This document shows, one piece after another, positions 28,601 through 37,932 of a DNA stretch of 60,000 nucleotides. Source of the DNA: Gracilaria domingensis (Eukaryota > Rhodophyta > Florideophyceae > Gracilariales > Gracilariaceae); contig VCMS01000327.1 in the NCBI GenBank assembly GCA_022539475.1, positions 1 through 60,000 of the forward strand. Reading direction: 5' to 3'. The notes beneath the pieces are model-generated. The model saw only the letters and a list, made by a program, of their open reading frames with translations, was not told the origin of the DNA and ran no database searches. Every line of letters begins with the position of its first letter. Position 1 is the stretch's first letter. Made by a program: the position numbers and the translations under genes.

Positions 28601-28628
28601 GGTTGCTCCGGTCAGACCAGTGCGTTGA
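22610..28628 (+). CDS. UBR-box E3 ubiquitin ligase (UBR1/PRT6-type N-recognin)
   Basis: About 2,000 residues from ATG 22610 (MSQKVTNLDKATRER). A UBR box lies at about 22,895-23,110 (NGVCGRVW, YKCRTCERDPSCVICVPCF, GHDY, GGCCDCGD, FCCNHSG), with the Cys/His zinc ligands and the acidic pocket residues that read N-degrons. A large helical middle follows, then a RING-H2 at about 26,675-27,130 (CALCHEAE, CLHISLCSHVIHMGCFERYF, FLCPVCR), and the UBR autoinhibitory C-terminal region with CSKCWRLPKNPALCLVCGKVLC and a final His/Cys cluster. I see no ClpS-like domain, which is like plant PRT6. The frame shifts once at about 25,772. The conserved DEVWREFDPFLPQY is read in the new frame, so both parts belong to one protein. 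The shift coincides with a GGTAGGTA tandem duplication (or a 19-nt GT-AG segment); see findings. Confidence 0.9.
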
Positions 28629-29658
28629 TTTCATTGTCTTCCGACGCACTAACTGTCCCTATTTCCCCAAGAGGCTTGCGCCTGAGCATAGAAGCAGACA
28701 TCTCAACAAAGGTTTGACCTGAAACACCAGAACTCTTGATGCGAGAGTGATCAGCTTTCTCCCTTGTAAGTGTATAGGCTCTGGACTTCGGACTGTCGCA
28801 ATCTCGATACGGTCTTTGCAATGTGTATCCCTCTTTCTCTTTTTCTCTCTCTCCACTCTGCGCTATTGCGGCACCCGCAATGTGCAGTGGTTTAATTTCT
28901 ACTTTTTAAGTAACTGCAGAGCGTTCCCGTTCAAAGAAACGCTCTCTCACTACTGGAACACCCAGCACGCTTTCGGGCAAAATGTATCTGTAATTGTAGA
29001 TAGCGATGTAAATTTATATTTGCTCTTACGCGTTTGTTTCCATAGCTTAAGAGGTAATCGACGTGAAACACATCGACTTCGATTCTAGCGAAGTTGGTGC
29101 CCGTGTGCGAGAGCCGTACGGTGTCTTTTTAGGTAATTTACACTTGAAACCCACTGATAGCTTTCCACTTGGTGCAGTTCATCTTGATCATCAATATCTG
29201 AAATTTGCTTAGCGCTGCTGTAACGGCACGGCACAGCAAATACACTGATCACCAGCCCACTTTGTTTTTGGCTAAGCCTTGTGAAGCAGAGGGAACAGAG
29301 CGAATATTATAGAACCTTTTGATGAAGGCTGTTGGTCGTATAACTATCTGACGTGTCAAGCTCAGACGTTCGCAGCCAGGAGCATATTTCTTGTTTGGGA
29401 ACAAATGCAAGTGATTCGAAGAAAGGCACCTCGGTAACGCTTAGGCAATGACGTGGACAAACCTCACATATCTCTGCAAAACATCTATCGCTTTGCACCA
29501 CATATTTCAAGCCATAAGCAATCTACCATCGAGTCTTGAACGTACCACCGTCTTCTACTAGCCGTAAGAAAGCCCTTGTTCACATCCAAAGCCATTGAAG
29601 TGTTGCGGTTTCCTTGTACAGGGTATTGCAACTGATACACAGATTTACCGAAAGCAAA
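28629..29658. other. Intergenic region; possible small minus-strand exon at its start
   Basis: About 1 kb. On the minus strand an open stretch 28,821-28,612 reads SGQTFVEMSASMLRRKPLG and ends in a stop overlapping the ligase 3' end. It could be the last exon of an opposite gene (a TTTCAG acceptor precedes GTCAAACC at about 28,717), but no upstream exon is convincing. An 8-bp stem (AGAGCGTT / AACGCTCT) lies near 28,918. Nothing else is seen. Confidence 0.3.
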
Positions 29659-30295
29659 ATGTCTCATTCTTCGCAGACTACTAAAGGTAAGAGTTTCAAT
29701 GGACAGTGCGATTACGCCTTGTACCTGTTTCAGGGAGGACCTGACAAGTAACAACTAACAAAACCCCATTCTGCTTCAGTCGAGTATGCCGACAAGCATG
29801 AGACGAACCTGGCCACAAAAATGGCGAACGTGTGGGAGCAGAGGATTGGTTCTGGTAAAATTCATAACGCCGCGACCCAGAGCAATTCTCCCAGTTCGGT
29901 CGTGAAGTCTTCTGGTTCTGAAATGAGTAGCGGACTTGGGCTTACCAGTGCGGGGTCGCAGAAACCGTTCTCTCGAACTAATACGGAAGAAATTGTTAAG
30001 AGTAAGTTTTCAGTCTCCTTTTCTTTAGTTGCTTTCTGGAGTGAGAGGTGGAATCTAATTCGACTTGTGTTCTATGCGAGAAGATTTCGAGAGAATGGCT
30101 AGTTTGCATAAGCAGGAATCAAGAAAAAGTGCCGCTCCAGGAGCGCGAAGAACTGGCTCGGCACTGAGCAATGGAATTAATGGAAGTGCGCCTTCAAAGA
30201 GCGACGTAAACGAGATCATCGAGAGGATTCGCTCACGCATGAATGAGGTGGACAAAGACCTTCGTGAGCTTAAGACAATTGTTTCTGATTTCTAG
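29659..30295 (+). CDS. Three-exon small coiled-coil protein, unknown function
   Basis: My splice model: exon 1 29659-29686 (MSHSSQTTK), intron 29687-29779 (93 nt, AAAG|GTAAGAG ... CTTCAG), exon 2 29780-30001, intron 30002-30080 (79 nt, A|GTAAGT ... GCGAG), exon 3 30081-30295. It totals 465 nt, in frame, 154 aa. Exon 2 begins with EYADKHETNLATKMANVWEQR. The middle is Ser/Gly-rich. The C-terminus DVNEIIERIRSRMNEVDKDL is a clear amphipathic coiled coil. Both donors match the GTAAG consensus. The second acceptor, GCGAG, lacks a pyrimidine tract; an upstream CTTTAG at about 30,028 does not restore the frame. An ATG at 29821 gives a shorter alternative. No family recognised. Confidence 0.65.
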
Positions 30296-30759
30296 GATCT
30301 TGAGCCCTTTGTGTTAACCGTAAGTGTGACTGCAAATAATGCCCAAGTTTTAGTCGTAGATCGTACTAGCTTTGACAGTGAGAAGTGGTACGAGTAATTC
30401 TAGAAAGATGGTTGCTCGAATCGCTGAACTGTTTTGTTCGGCCATGTTCTTCAAGAACATAATATGCTTTCTTTTTCTTTCTTGCATCGACTTCTGTTTA
30501 GAAGAGCTTTTAAACGACGACCAGTCTTCAAGTTACTTCCTTTATCTGCTATTTTCTTTGATAGGTCGAATAGCTCATTGTTGGGGCGATACCTACGGAG
30601 AAGTTGTACAGGTTCTTTCTTACTCGTACTCAAGCGCCCAGACGGGAAGCGTTTAAATGAGGTTTGTGTCGTTCTTTTCTACTGCATGTCAGAGGGCTAT
30701 GAGGATATAAGGATAGGGAGGCTAGAACTTGCTCTACATTGCTCTCTACACAGCTCCCC
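30296..30759. other. Intergenic; 3' flank of the small gene
   Basis: Only unconvincing ORFs on both strands. A 17-bp palindrome ATGTTCTT-C-AAGAACAT lies at 30444-30460 and resembles a heat-shock-element arrangement (TTC/GAA units). The 3' end of the non-LTR element is close to 30,770. Confidence 0.4.
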
Positions 30760-30817
30760 GCACAGCAGAGATCGAACGAACGAAACCTTTATTTATGAGA
30801 TTTAAGAACACGTTGCA

Positions 30818-33694
30818 CTAAGTGGACACGCCGTAAAACGCAGTGTCAGTCGTTAGGCGTCGTCGGTTGACGGCCGCTGCAGTGAACTGGAGCACCGTTC
30901 TCTCCAAGCTGAGTATGAACGTGTGATATTCGGTGATAGGATTTGTGCCGCGAACGCCGCTGACATATTCGGCGATACGGTGGGCGAATTGTTTCGCTGA
31001 CTCTCCCAGACCGCCGTGGACATCAAACGCGAACGGCGCGAACTCGACGTTGTTCGTCGTACACAGCGCTGAATACTTTGCGCATTTGGCAGCTTCCGCC
31101 TTCGAAGCCGCCGCTCCTGCTGTACGTGATGCCGCCAGCGCAAAGTTTCTGCTGCTGGGGCTTACAACAGTAACATCGACGCCACAAGGCTTTGGACTGA
31201 ATCGCATGTCGTCGATGACAAGATCTAGACGCCATTGCTGGCTTTCGGGGAGGTGCTGCTGCGATGGAAAAGGCCATTCCCGTGTGACGTGCAAACAAAG
31301 CGGAGGGCGTCTCAGAAACGTATAGAAAGCGTCCCGAAGTGCATTATGTCGGCGGGTGGAGCCGACGCCAATTGGACAAACCATGGCGTGGTACCCGAGA
31401 GCGTCGAGTTGTGGAACGGAGGCAATGTTTGAGTGCGCACACATGGGACATGGAGCTCTGGAAAATAATCTTTCTCCGAGCCTGAGGTCGATCATCGTTT
31501 TGAATATCTCAGGCGGGGGAGAGGGGTTTCGTGTTGGATGGGTGAAGGAAGTGAAGCACAGGTTAGCCTCGGTCGTAGACACCGACTTTAGACGCGCGCG
31601 GCGCAGTCGGTTGGGAAACGTCTCTGTCTGCGGCGGTGATTCGAGTTTTGCAATCTGCTCGACGATTGCATCAGTGTATGAGTGTTGCAGTTTAGCGATG
31701 AAACCGCGCTCATTCGCTCTCGCCGACAAAGAGTCAAACGTGAACTCGGAAGGCAGTGAGTAGGCTTGTTTCACTACATTGGTAATTTGCGCCAGTCTGA
31801 CGTAGTGTGATGGCGTGACTCCATACGGTTGCAGCGCGCGCTGGATCTCTGAATTTATGAGAGCCCATGCTGCCATGAACGAGGACACGAATGCCGCTCT
31901 GAGTATCCAGGAAGCGCTCGAAAGTCCGAGTCCGCCTTTGCTGAAAGGCAAGCATGCTCTACGCCAGCCTTGTGGAGAAACTGGCCTATGTATCTTTTGA
32001 AACACCCTTCGCTGTTGTTCGTCGAAATGTTCGACCTCAACCGAGGTTAAGTGCGGCGGGGTGGTTCGCAACATATAGGTCAGCTTACAAGAGCCTGCGC
32101 AAAAGCGCATCAAGGTTAGGGCCATGTTCGGATCGTTGAGAGATATCAGGGCTTCGCGCAAAGATTCTTGCTTGTCCCGGCCGGATCGTAAGAGCTTTTT
32201 CACGGCGCTGCCGTGCCCTATCGGACCGCCAAGCACCTGGATAGCGTTCTCTTTGTTAATCGCTGCTGAAAAGAAGGGGATGGTCGGTGTACGCCACCAC
32301 CACGCGAAGGTTTTCTGCAGGTTTGGGACGTAACCGATTCGGGCACCCTCGGTGTTCAGGGCTGATAGGAAAGTTGTCGCCGCATTTCTCTTGATAAGCA
32401 CGTTGCCATCATCCGAATAGAAGAGATTAAGGACGGGGTTGAATTGGTTTTGTAGCTTCAGAGCGAGGGGATGGAGAGCGAGCGCAAAAAGCAACGGGCT
32501 CAATGGGTCTCCCTGTTGGGTACCGGTTTTGCTTTCGATGATGAAGGTGCCAAATCGGAGCGGGATGGGTGCACAATAACAGTATTGCACGAAGCGTGCC
32601 ATAAAGGGGCAGTGTTCGATCGTGGCTTTGAGGATCAGCTGGCGTTCAATTGCGTTAAACGCATTTGTTGCATCGATACTGATCAGCACGAGGTCTTCTC
32701 TACGTAGCTTATTGGCGACATTACGGAGAATGTGCAATATTGCTTCACTGCCGCATGGGGTCCCTACGCCTAGTTGGTGTGGGCGTAGGTAAGACTGCAC
32801 TTCATTGTCTCGTGACATTGCCTTGGCTACCATACGGGCAATGAATCGTCTCCACACCAGGCCGATCGCCAATGGACGAAGCTTCGTTGAGCGTGGTTTT
32901 GCAATGCCTATGAGATTGCCAGTGGAGAACCACTGCTCACTACCCATGGGCAGCTTCCCCGCGACAACCGCGTTGATGAAAGTAGTCACTTCTTTCATTA
33001 TTGGACGGTCAGGGGGCTGACCGCCTGGAGTTGCTGCGAGATACTTTAGAAAAAGCGGACGCATACCATCTGGACCTGGCGAGGGTGATTTTGAAGTCTC
33101 CTGCAGTGCGCGACGCACAGATGCTTCATTGAATGACAGCGGGGGTGGGAGTTGCGAGAGTGGTGTGGGTTGGATCGGAATGGATGGTGATGGGTGGAGT
33201 TGGGATAGAGCGTCAGCTGCCTCGAGAGATGGGGTCACTGGCTGTGTTTGAGAGCTTAACACAGCACATGCCTTGGTGTACTCACCCTGGAGGAATGCTT
33301 TGCGGGCTCTGCGGAGTTTACACGGTGGTGATGACAGTTGGTTCGGGACTTGTAGGTGTGCCAAGCGGGCCTCGTCAAGGAGAGTGTACCATTCGCCCTG
33401 CAGGGCTAGCAGTATCCTCCTTTTGATGGAGCGCGCTAGGGAAGGACGGTTTCTGTTACGAGGTTCCCCACGTCCATTTCGGCGGAAGACTAGCTTGGGG
33501 GTTGCGATGAGTCGCGTGAGGCAGTGTTGTTGGAGTGCCGGCGTACGGGCAGTATTGTAGTTGTGGAGGAGGTGGTAGTAGAGCTCGATGTAGTCGAGAC
33601 GAAGGGAGCGTGGGAGGAATTCCACAGTTGAGAGGCGAAGATTCATGACCGTTGGAATGGAGGGACAGTCACCAACGGTAGGTGGGACCGGCAT
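30818..33694 (-). CDS. Non-LTR retrotransposon ORF2: reverse transcriptase plus PD-(D/E)XK-like endonuclease
   Basis: 958 residues from ATG 33694 (MPVPPTVGDCPSIPTV). The RT domain has SPGPDGMRPLFLKYL, ISIDATNAFNAIER (motif A), TGTQQGDPLSPLLFALAL (motif B) and FYSDDGNVLI (the YxDD box, about 32,401-32,425). C-terminally there is a CCHC-type finger CPMCAHSN...H...C (about 31,380-31,450). A restriction-like nuclease pattern follows: RLDLVIDD, GVDVTVVSP, then KAEAAKCAKY, the R/K-PD-D/E-K-Y order known from R2, CRE and NeSL-type elements. There is no APE-type endonuclease. R2-like N-terminal zinc fingers are also missing. The enzyme would nick its target DNA and reverse transcribe the element RNA in place. 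Confidence 0.9.
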   Translation of the reverse strand: MPVPPTVGDCPSIPTVMNLRLSTVEFLPRSLRLDYIELYYHLLHNYNTARTPALQQHCLTRLIATPKLVFRRNGRGEPRNRNRPSLARSIKRRILLALQGEWYTLLDEARLAHLQVPNQLSSPPCKLRRARKAFLQGEYTKACAVLSSQTQPVTPSLEAADALSQLHPSPSIPIQPTPLSQLPPPLSFNEASVRRALQETSKSPSPGPDGMRPLFLKYLAATPGGQPPDRPIMKEVTTFINAVVAGKLPMGSEQWFSTGNLIGIAKPRSTKLRPLAIGLVWRRFIARMVAKAMSRDNEVQSYLRPHQLGVGTPCGSEAILHILRNVANKLRREDLVLISIDATNAFNAIERQLILKATIEHCPFMARFVQYCYCAPIPLRFGTFIIESKTGTQQGDPLSPLLFALALHPLALKLQNQFNPVLNLFYSDDGNVLIKRNAATTFLSALNTEGARIGYVPNLQKTFAWWWRTPTIPFFSAAINKENAIQVLGGPIGHGSAVKKLLRSGRDKQESLREALISLNDPNMALTLMRFCAGSCKLTYMLRTTPPHLTSVEVEHFDEQQRRVFQKIHRPVSPQGWRRACLPFSKGGLGLSSASWILRAAFVSSFMAAWALINSEIQRALQPYGVTPSHYVRLAQITNVVKQAYSLPSEFTFDSLSARANERGFIAKLQHSYTDAIVEQIAKLESPPQTETFPNRLRRARLKSVSTTEANLCFTSFTHPTRNPSPPPEIFKTMIDLRLGERLFSRAPCPMCAHSNIASVPQLDALGYHAMVCPIGVGSTRRHNALRDAFYTFLRRPPLCLHVTREWPFPSQQHLPESQQWRLDLVIDDMRFSPKPCGVDVTVVSPSSRNFALAASRTAGAAASKAEAAKCAKYSALCTTNNVEFAPFAFDVHGGLGESAKQFAHRIAEYVSGVRGTNPITEYHTFILSLERTVLQFTAAAVNRRRLTTDTAFYGVST

Positions 33695-33730
33695 GATGCT
33701 AGAGGACTGTTGTAGTGTGGAGGGCTCTCT

Positions 33731-35164
33731 CTAATTGACAGATGGAAGAACGTTGGATGCGGGCGCCGCAATGTAATCAGGGTGGTTCTGCAATGGCGTG
33801 AAGCGGTTCGTGGTTGCGTCAGAGCGACTAAGAGCGGGTGAACGGCTGCTCAACGGGCGTGAAGCTGCATTGTTGCGTCGTATAGCGGGGGTCATGTGGC
33901 AGTCTTCTGTAATCGTTGGGTCAGAAGCACGGTTCAAAGCGATATTGTGCTGGCGGTTTCTTTCAGTATGGGTGGGCACACTGTCGGGGCGGTTCGCCGC
34001 AATTGCTCGTGGTGGTAGTGGGGGCATATCACAGGAGGGATCAAGCTGTCTCAGGTGAGCATAGCAATACTCTTCGTTCTCACGCAGAGCGTCGGCAAAG
34101 TAAAGACGGGGCCTCCAGATAGTGGTTTTGTCCTCTAGGCGCGATATTTCCTCTCTCAGTTTGACGATCAGCTGCGTCAAGTCGTTGGTTGCGTTTTCGC
34201 CAGCGCACAGTGACAGAAGGTCGTCCACGGGCTCAACGATGAGCTTGGGGAGTCGCTGAATTCGGCAATGGCGGGTGGTGATGTCATAGAAACGTTCGTA
34301 GGCCGGTTGCAGCAGCGGGAGGCAGCTTTCCGGTCCAAAGAGCAGGAAAGTGCGTGGGTCTCCCGATTTAACTAGCGTGAGCGGTTCACGGATGCCCGCT
34401 TCGGCTAGACACCTGGTAATGTTAAACGGATTCTGCATCGGTGGTTGCTCTGCTGACGTACGTAGTAGCGCAAACTTCTTCTTCTCATGACCGATTGTGT
34501 TGAGTGCAGTGCGATGGAAGCGTAGTATTGCTTTCTTTGACAAGCAAACATCGTTTGCGTTGAATTCGTTCCTTTGAGCCACGTTGTCTGCGGTGAATGC
34601 TGGCAGGCGGCTTGCTTTAAGGACTTTTGGTTGCGGGAGTCGGCTTTTGAGAACGTCGGCGTACGTGAATTTGGTTGGGTCGACTGCATTGTTCTCATGC
34701 GCTTCGTCGTTGCTGGTTGGTTGGTCGCTGTTTGCAGGCTGGCTACGGCAGTCAAGCTTGTTGTGAATGTAAGACGCTAGTGCGCCAATGTCCGCGAAGT
34801 CACCGCTGACGAGGTGGGCGATGGAGGATAGTTGTCCGTTTTGAGGGCCGAGAACGTCGACAAACTTTTTGATGTCCGTGGGCTTGCTGAGGTCAAGCTC
34901 CGGACTGAAAATGTTCTTCGAGGTCATAATAAACTGGAGCAGGGCGTGAACCCACTCGTCAGCTTTCTTCTGATAGGCATCTTTCAGAGAGCCGGCTGCG
35001 GGGGGCACGGGGTTTATAACCGCCATGACGAAGACAGCAGAGATCCAATGCAATTCGCCTTGAACACACAAGACAGCTGAAGGCGTCCGCCTGAGGGGTT
35101 TCCACCAAATGCCCAATCCCCACGTGTACAGCCTATAAGAACAGAAATCAGCATTTTCTTGCAT
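33731..35164 (-). CDS. Non-LTR retrotransposon ORF1 (gag-like, unknown fold)
   Basis: ATG 35164 (MQENADFCSYRLYTW) gives 477 residues. A later ATG at 35026 (MAVINPVPPAAGSL) gives 431 and may be the real start, because the first part looks unlike a protein. The middle has a predicted helix-strand mix (FALLRTSAEQPPMQNPF, RTFLLFGPESCLPLLQ) and a coiled coil (LTQLIVKLREEISRLED). The C-terminus is Ser/Arg/Pro-rich and basic. I see no CCHC knuckle or RRM signature. Its place directly before ORF2 is the reason to call it ORF1. Translation of ORF2 36 bp downstream probably needs reinitiation. Confidence 0.7.
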   Translation of the reverse strand: MQENADFCSYRLYTWGLGIWWKPLRRTPSAVLCVQGELHWISAVFVMAVINPVPPAAGSLKDAYQKKADEWVHALLQFIMTSKNIFSPELDLSKPTDIKKFVDVLGPQNGQLSSIAHLVSGDFADIGALASYIHNKLDCRSQPANSDQPTSNDEAHENNAVDPTKFTYADVLKSRLPQPKVLKASRLPAFTADNVAQRNEFNANDVCLSKKAILRFHRTALNTIGHEKKKFALLRTSAEQPPMQNPFNITRCLAEAGIREPLTLVKSGDPRTFLLFGPESCLPLLQPAYERFYDITTRHCRIQRLPKLIVEPVDDLLSLCAGENATNDLTQLIVKLREEISRLEDKTTIWRPRLYFADALRENEEYCYAHLRQLDPSCDMPPLPPRAIAANRPDSVPTHTERNRQHNIALNRASDPTITEDCHMTPAIRRNNAASRPLSSRSPALSRSDATTNRFTPLQNHPDYIAAPASNVLPSVN

Positions 35165-35431
35165 GTTCACTGCGGAATGAAGCTACAGGAATTGACATTG
35201 AAACTAGATGTCAAGCCATGACTTCAGGGCAGCGGAGAGGGCCGAAGAGGAAGCGTGGACGCTGCTCTTCAGGCGCGATTCGTTGTGTAAATGTGTTGTC
35301 GAATCTACGAAAGAATACGACGTCATATTCCATCGGTACTCAAAAGTTTCCCTACTATCTTCAAACGTCACACGATTTCTGTTGTGTAACTCGCAAACAC
35401 GGTGCTAGCCCTGAACTCTTGCGCTCAATTC

Positions 35432-36128
35432 ATGGCGGACGGTAAGTTAGTACCTGCCACTTTCTCACAGATGCCCCTGAAATTAGAGGACTATTGCTCC
35501 TAACATTGAAGTGTCCCTACAATCAATGAAATCACCAGGTTCTACATCACGTTTGCGCGAGTTGCTCAACAAGTTTGAAGGGGTACGACCCCCGTCTCCA
35601 CCAAAGAAAGAACGTATCGTTAGTGGATTGGATCCAAAGCGAGGTCCATTATCAAAGGAAGCTGTCTCCGCCCGTGAAGCGAGTCAGAACAGACTATCAT
35701 CACGTTCAGCCGAAGCTGAAGAAGCAGCACATCCAAAGCGATATATCCCTCGCATTGCAGCAACAGACTCAGATGAAGTACGCGATTTGAAGCGAGCCAT
35801 TCTTGCGAAGGAGCAGGAAATAACTGGTGTATGCACGCAGCTGAAATCCATTGCTGACAGAATCGATCGTGCGCTTGAGATCTTTCTTGCTTCTGAAATT
35901 GAAAATGAGGAACAGAGCACTGAGGAAAGGAAACCAGATCAAAGAGTGAAGGCGTTTACAGTCGATGCAACAAAAGCGGTTGAAGGTGTCATTGAAAAGC
36001 CAAAGAAACAAGCTGTTGGGTCGTCTACGACATCACTGGAGGCCATTCTAGCTGCAGCCAGAGGCGGTCAGCCTCGCACAGGCGGTGAAAAGCCCAAGTA
36101 CTCCAAGCTTCTACGTGACATGAAGTAA
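35432..36128 (+). CDS. Two-exon coiled-coil protein, unknown function
   Basis: My splice model: exon 1 35432-35441 (ATGGCGGACG), intron 35442-35511 (70 nt, donor GTAAGT, acceptor TTGAAG), exon 2 35512-36128. It totals 627 nt, in frame, 208 aa. The start reads MADVSLQSMKSPGSTSRLRE; an in-frame ATG at 35526 is the single-exon alternative. The N-terminal third is basic and proline-rich (FEGVRPPSPPKKERI). The middle is a coiled coil (DEVRDLKRAILAKEQEITG, IADRIDRALEIFL). The C-terminus is basic (EKPKYSKLLRDMK). No family recognised. The non-LTR element lies immediately upstream, so its promoter region is very short. Confidence 0.68.
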
Positions 36129-36246
36129 TTTCTCTCTCTTCAGACCCGATGAACCTTGAGTTAGACGGCACCGTTCATGGCACAAGTGATTTCGATGCTC
36201 TGTCAAACTCACATCAACCAAAGTGTGGCAGTACTGCGTGAAGAGA

Positions 36247-36285
36247 AAGCACTGCACAAAAGCACTACACAAAAGCACTACACAT
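36247..36285. repeat. 13-bp tandem repeat, three units
   Basis: AAGCACTGCACAA, AAGCACTACACAA, AAGCACTACACAT in direct succession in the gap between the coiled-coil gene and the lyase gene (36,129-36,540). A small palindrome AGTAACAC-A-GTGTTACT follows at 36396-36412. Otherwise I see nothing in this 410-bp gap, which should hold two 3' ends. Confidence 0.75.
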
Positions 36286-36540
36286 ACCAAAGGATTCGAT
36301 ACCCGTCATTTTTGAATGGTTAGGAGCTAGCTAGAATCTGTTGCATATATATCCAAACCCTGGGTTCCGCTGAGCGTATTGCGCATACGTATCAGAGTAA
36401 CACAGTGTTACTAACACTACTCTTTGTACTGAGATAAAACAGTGCTCTAACAGTGGAAAGGACAAAGAAACTCAAGCGTGTCCAATAAACTTACAACACT
36501 TTTGGCGCCAGTCGGTTACTTTCAAATGCTCACTGGACGT

Positions 36541-37932
36541 CTATGATGTGTTTAGTCTATTTAGTCGTGCAAAACCTTCCTCAAGATCTTTAATGAGATC
36601 ATTGACATCCTCGAGTCCCACGTGAATTCGCATTGTTTGCCCGTAACCATCCCCGTACCTCCACTTCTCAACTGTTCTGTAAGAGTTTATACTAGTCTGC
36701 ATCAGTAGGCTCTCGAACCCACCCCAAGAAAACCCCATGGCATGTAACTTCATTCCGTCAAGCATGCCGTCCAGGGCCTTTTGCGAAAACCCTTCTTTGA
36801 GTTGAAACCCAAACAACCCTGAGGATCCCTTAAATTGCTGCTTAAATAAGTCATGTTGCGGATGACTTTCCAGCGCAGGATGCATAACACGAACAACTTC
36901 GGGACGGTCTTCAAGCCACTTCGCTACCTTCATTGCACTCTCTTCATGCTGTCTGAGCCGAACTCCTAGCGTCCGCAGTCCACGCAATGCCAGGTAGGCG
37001 TCGTCTGAACCGGGTGGGCAACCCAGTTGTACGACTGAGTTCTTCACTGCGCGATATGTTTCTGGGTCTTTCGCGGCAATTATGCCCATCATGAGATCTG
37101 AATGACCTCCAATGTACTTCGTAGCGGCGTTGATGGAAACGTCGCAACCATGTTCAAAGGGTGAGAAAAGAGTAGGACCCCACGTGTTGTCAATGAGTAC
37201 CTTTATCTTGTGCGCATGCGCAAGTTCAGCAATACCTGGAACGTCCATCACTTCAAACGATAGACTTGTCGGAGATTCCACAAGTATAAGCTTTGTATTC
37301 TCACGTATAAGTTCACCAACTTGATCTACTGAGGAAGTAGGAGAATAGTAGGTAGTTTCCACTCCAAAACGTTTCAGAAATACATCACAAAAAGATCTGG
37401 TTGGATCATACACAGCATCTGTGATAAGAACATGATCTCCAGATTGTACAAAAGCTAACAAAGAAGCATTAACCGCGGCAACACCTGAAGAAGTGATACA
37501 AGCATTATCAGCTCCTTCTAGAGTTGCAAAAGCTTCTTCGAGAGCGAAAGTTGTCGGATTGCCATGCCGACCGTACCACATGCCAGTGAAAGGCCAATCT
37601 GACGCAGCGAAGCGAAGCGCGGCCACATTTGGAAAAGTCACAGTGGATGCATGATATACTGGTGGATTGACGACAGATCGCTTAAGTGGGTCGGTTGTCC
37701 ACTCATCTTTGTGCACTCCGCCGTGGACAATGCGTGTGTCCATATTCACATGAGCTAGTTCAAGATTCTTCCCAGACACACGCAGCGTAGAGTGTGTCGA
37801 TGGATCTGGCTCAGCTTGAATTGAAGGAGGGGCCTGCTGTGACATTTCTATGGATCTGCATAGCCTGGAAGGGACCGCTGCGCTTCTTGATGAAAGTGGG
37901 AGTGGGGAAATGAAAGCTGGAGCAGAGTCCAT
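36541..37932 (-). CDS. metC: Cystathionine beta-lyase (PLP-dependent, MetC-type)
   Basis: 463 residues from ATG 37932 (MDSAPAFISPLPLSSRS). It cleaves cystathionine to homocysteine, pyruvate and ammonia in methionine synthesis. Fold-type I Cys/Met-metabolism motifs: VHKDEWTTDPLKRSVVNPPVYHASTV reading through SVVNPPVYHAST, YGRHGNPTTFALEEAFATLE, the PLP-stacking region ITSSGVAAVNA, the cofactor Asp in VLIDNTWGPTLF, and the Schiff-base lysine Lys272 in SINAATKYIGGHSD. The C-terminal SWGGFESLLM and MRIHVGLEDVNDLI match bacterial MetC. About 60 extra N-terminal residues, rich in Ser/Pro/Ala/Arg, could be a plastid or mitochondrial targeting peptide. The overall match is to the bacterial MetC branch rather than to gamma-synthases, but cystathionine gamma-lyase activity cannot be excluded. 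Single exon. Confidence 0.88.
   Translation of the reverse strand: MDSAPAFISPLPLSSRSAAVPSRLCRSIEMSQQAPPSIQAEPDPSTHSTLRVSGKNLELAHVNMDTRIVHGGVHKDEWTTDPLKRSVVNPPVYHASTVTFPNVAALRFAASDWPFTGMWYGRHGNPTTFALEEAFATLEGADNACITSSGVAAVNASLLAFVQSGDHVLITDAVYDPTRSFCDVFLKRFGVETTYYSPTSSVDQVGELIRENTKLILVESPTSLSFEVMDVPGIAELAHAHKIKVLIDNTWGPTLFSPFEHGCDVSINAATKYIGGHSDLMMGIIAAKDPETYRAVKNSVVQLGCPPGSDDAYLALRGLRTLGVRLRQHEESAMKVAKWLEDRPEVVRVMHPALESHPQHDLFKQQFKGSSGLFGFQLKEGFSQKALDGMLDGMKLHAMGFSWGGFESLLMQTSINSYRTVEKWRYGDGYGQTMRIHVGLEDVNDLIKDLEEGFARLNRLNTS

Larger units (their letters stand above)
30770..35200 (-). mobile_element. Two-ORF non-LTR retrotransposon with restriction-like endonuclease
   Basis: On the minus strand, ORF1 (35164-33731) and ORF2 (33694-30818) lie 36 bp apart. 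After the ORF2 stop come AATAAA (30,789-30,794 in complement) and three TTCG units, which may be the 3' tail. No poly-A tail and no clear target duplication were found, so the outer limits are approximate. Both ORFs are uninterrupted, so the copy may be young. It sits between two plus-strand genes and its 5' end lies within about 270 bp of the start of the downstream one. Confidence 0.85.

Noticed and set aside
29040..29090. TTCGATTC stretch reminiscent of a tRNA T-loop
   Set aside because: No acceptor, D or anticodon stems can be formed around it. I found no tRNA gene in the window.
30372..30805. Two overlapping plus-strand ORFs after the three-exon gene
   Set aside because: No domain, no splice link to the gene upstream, and they overlap the non-LTR element's 3' end.
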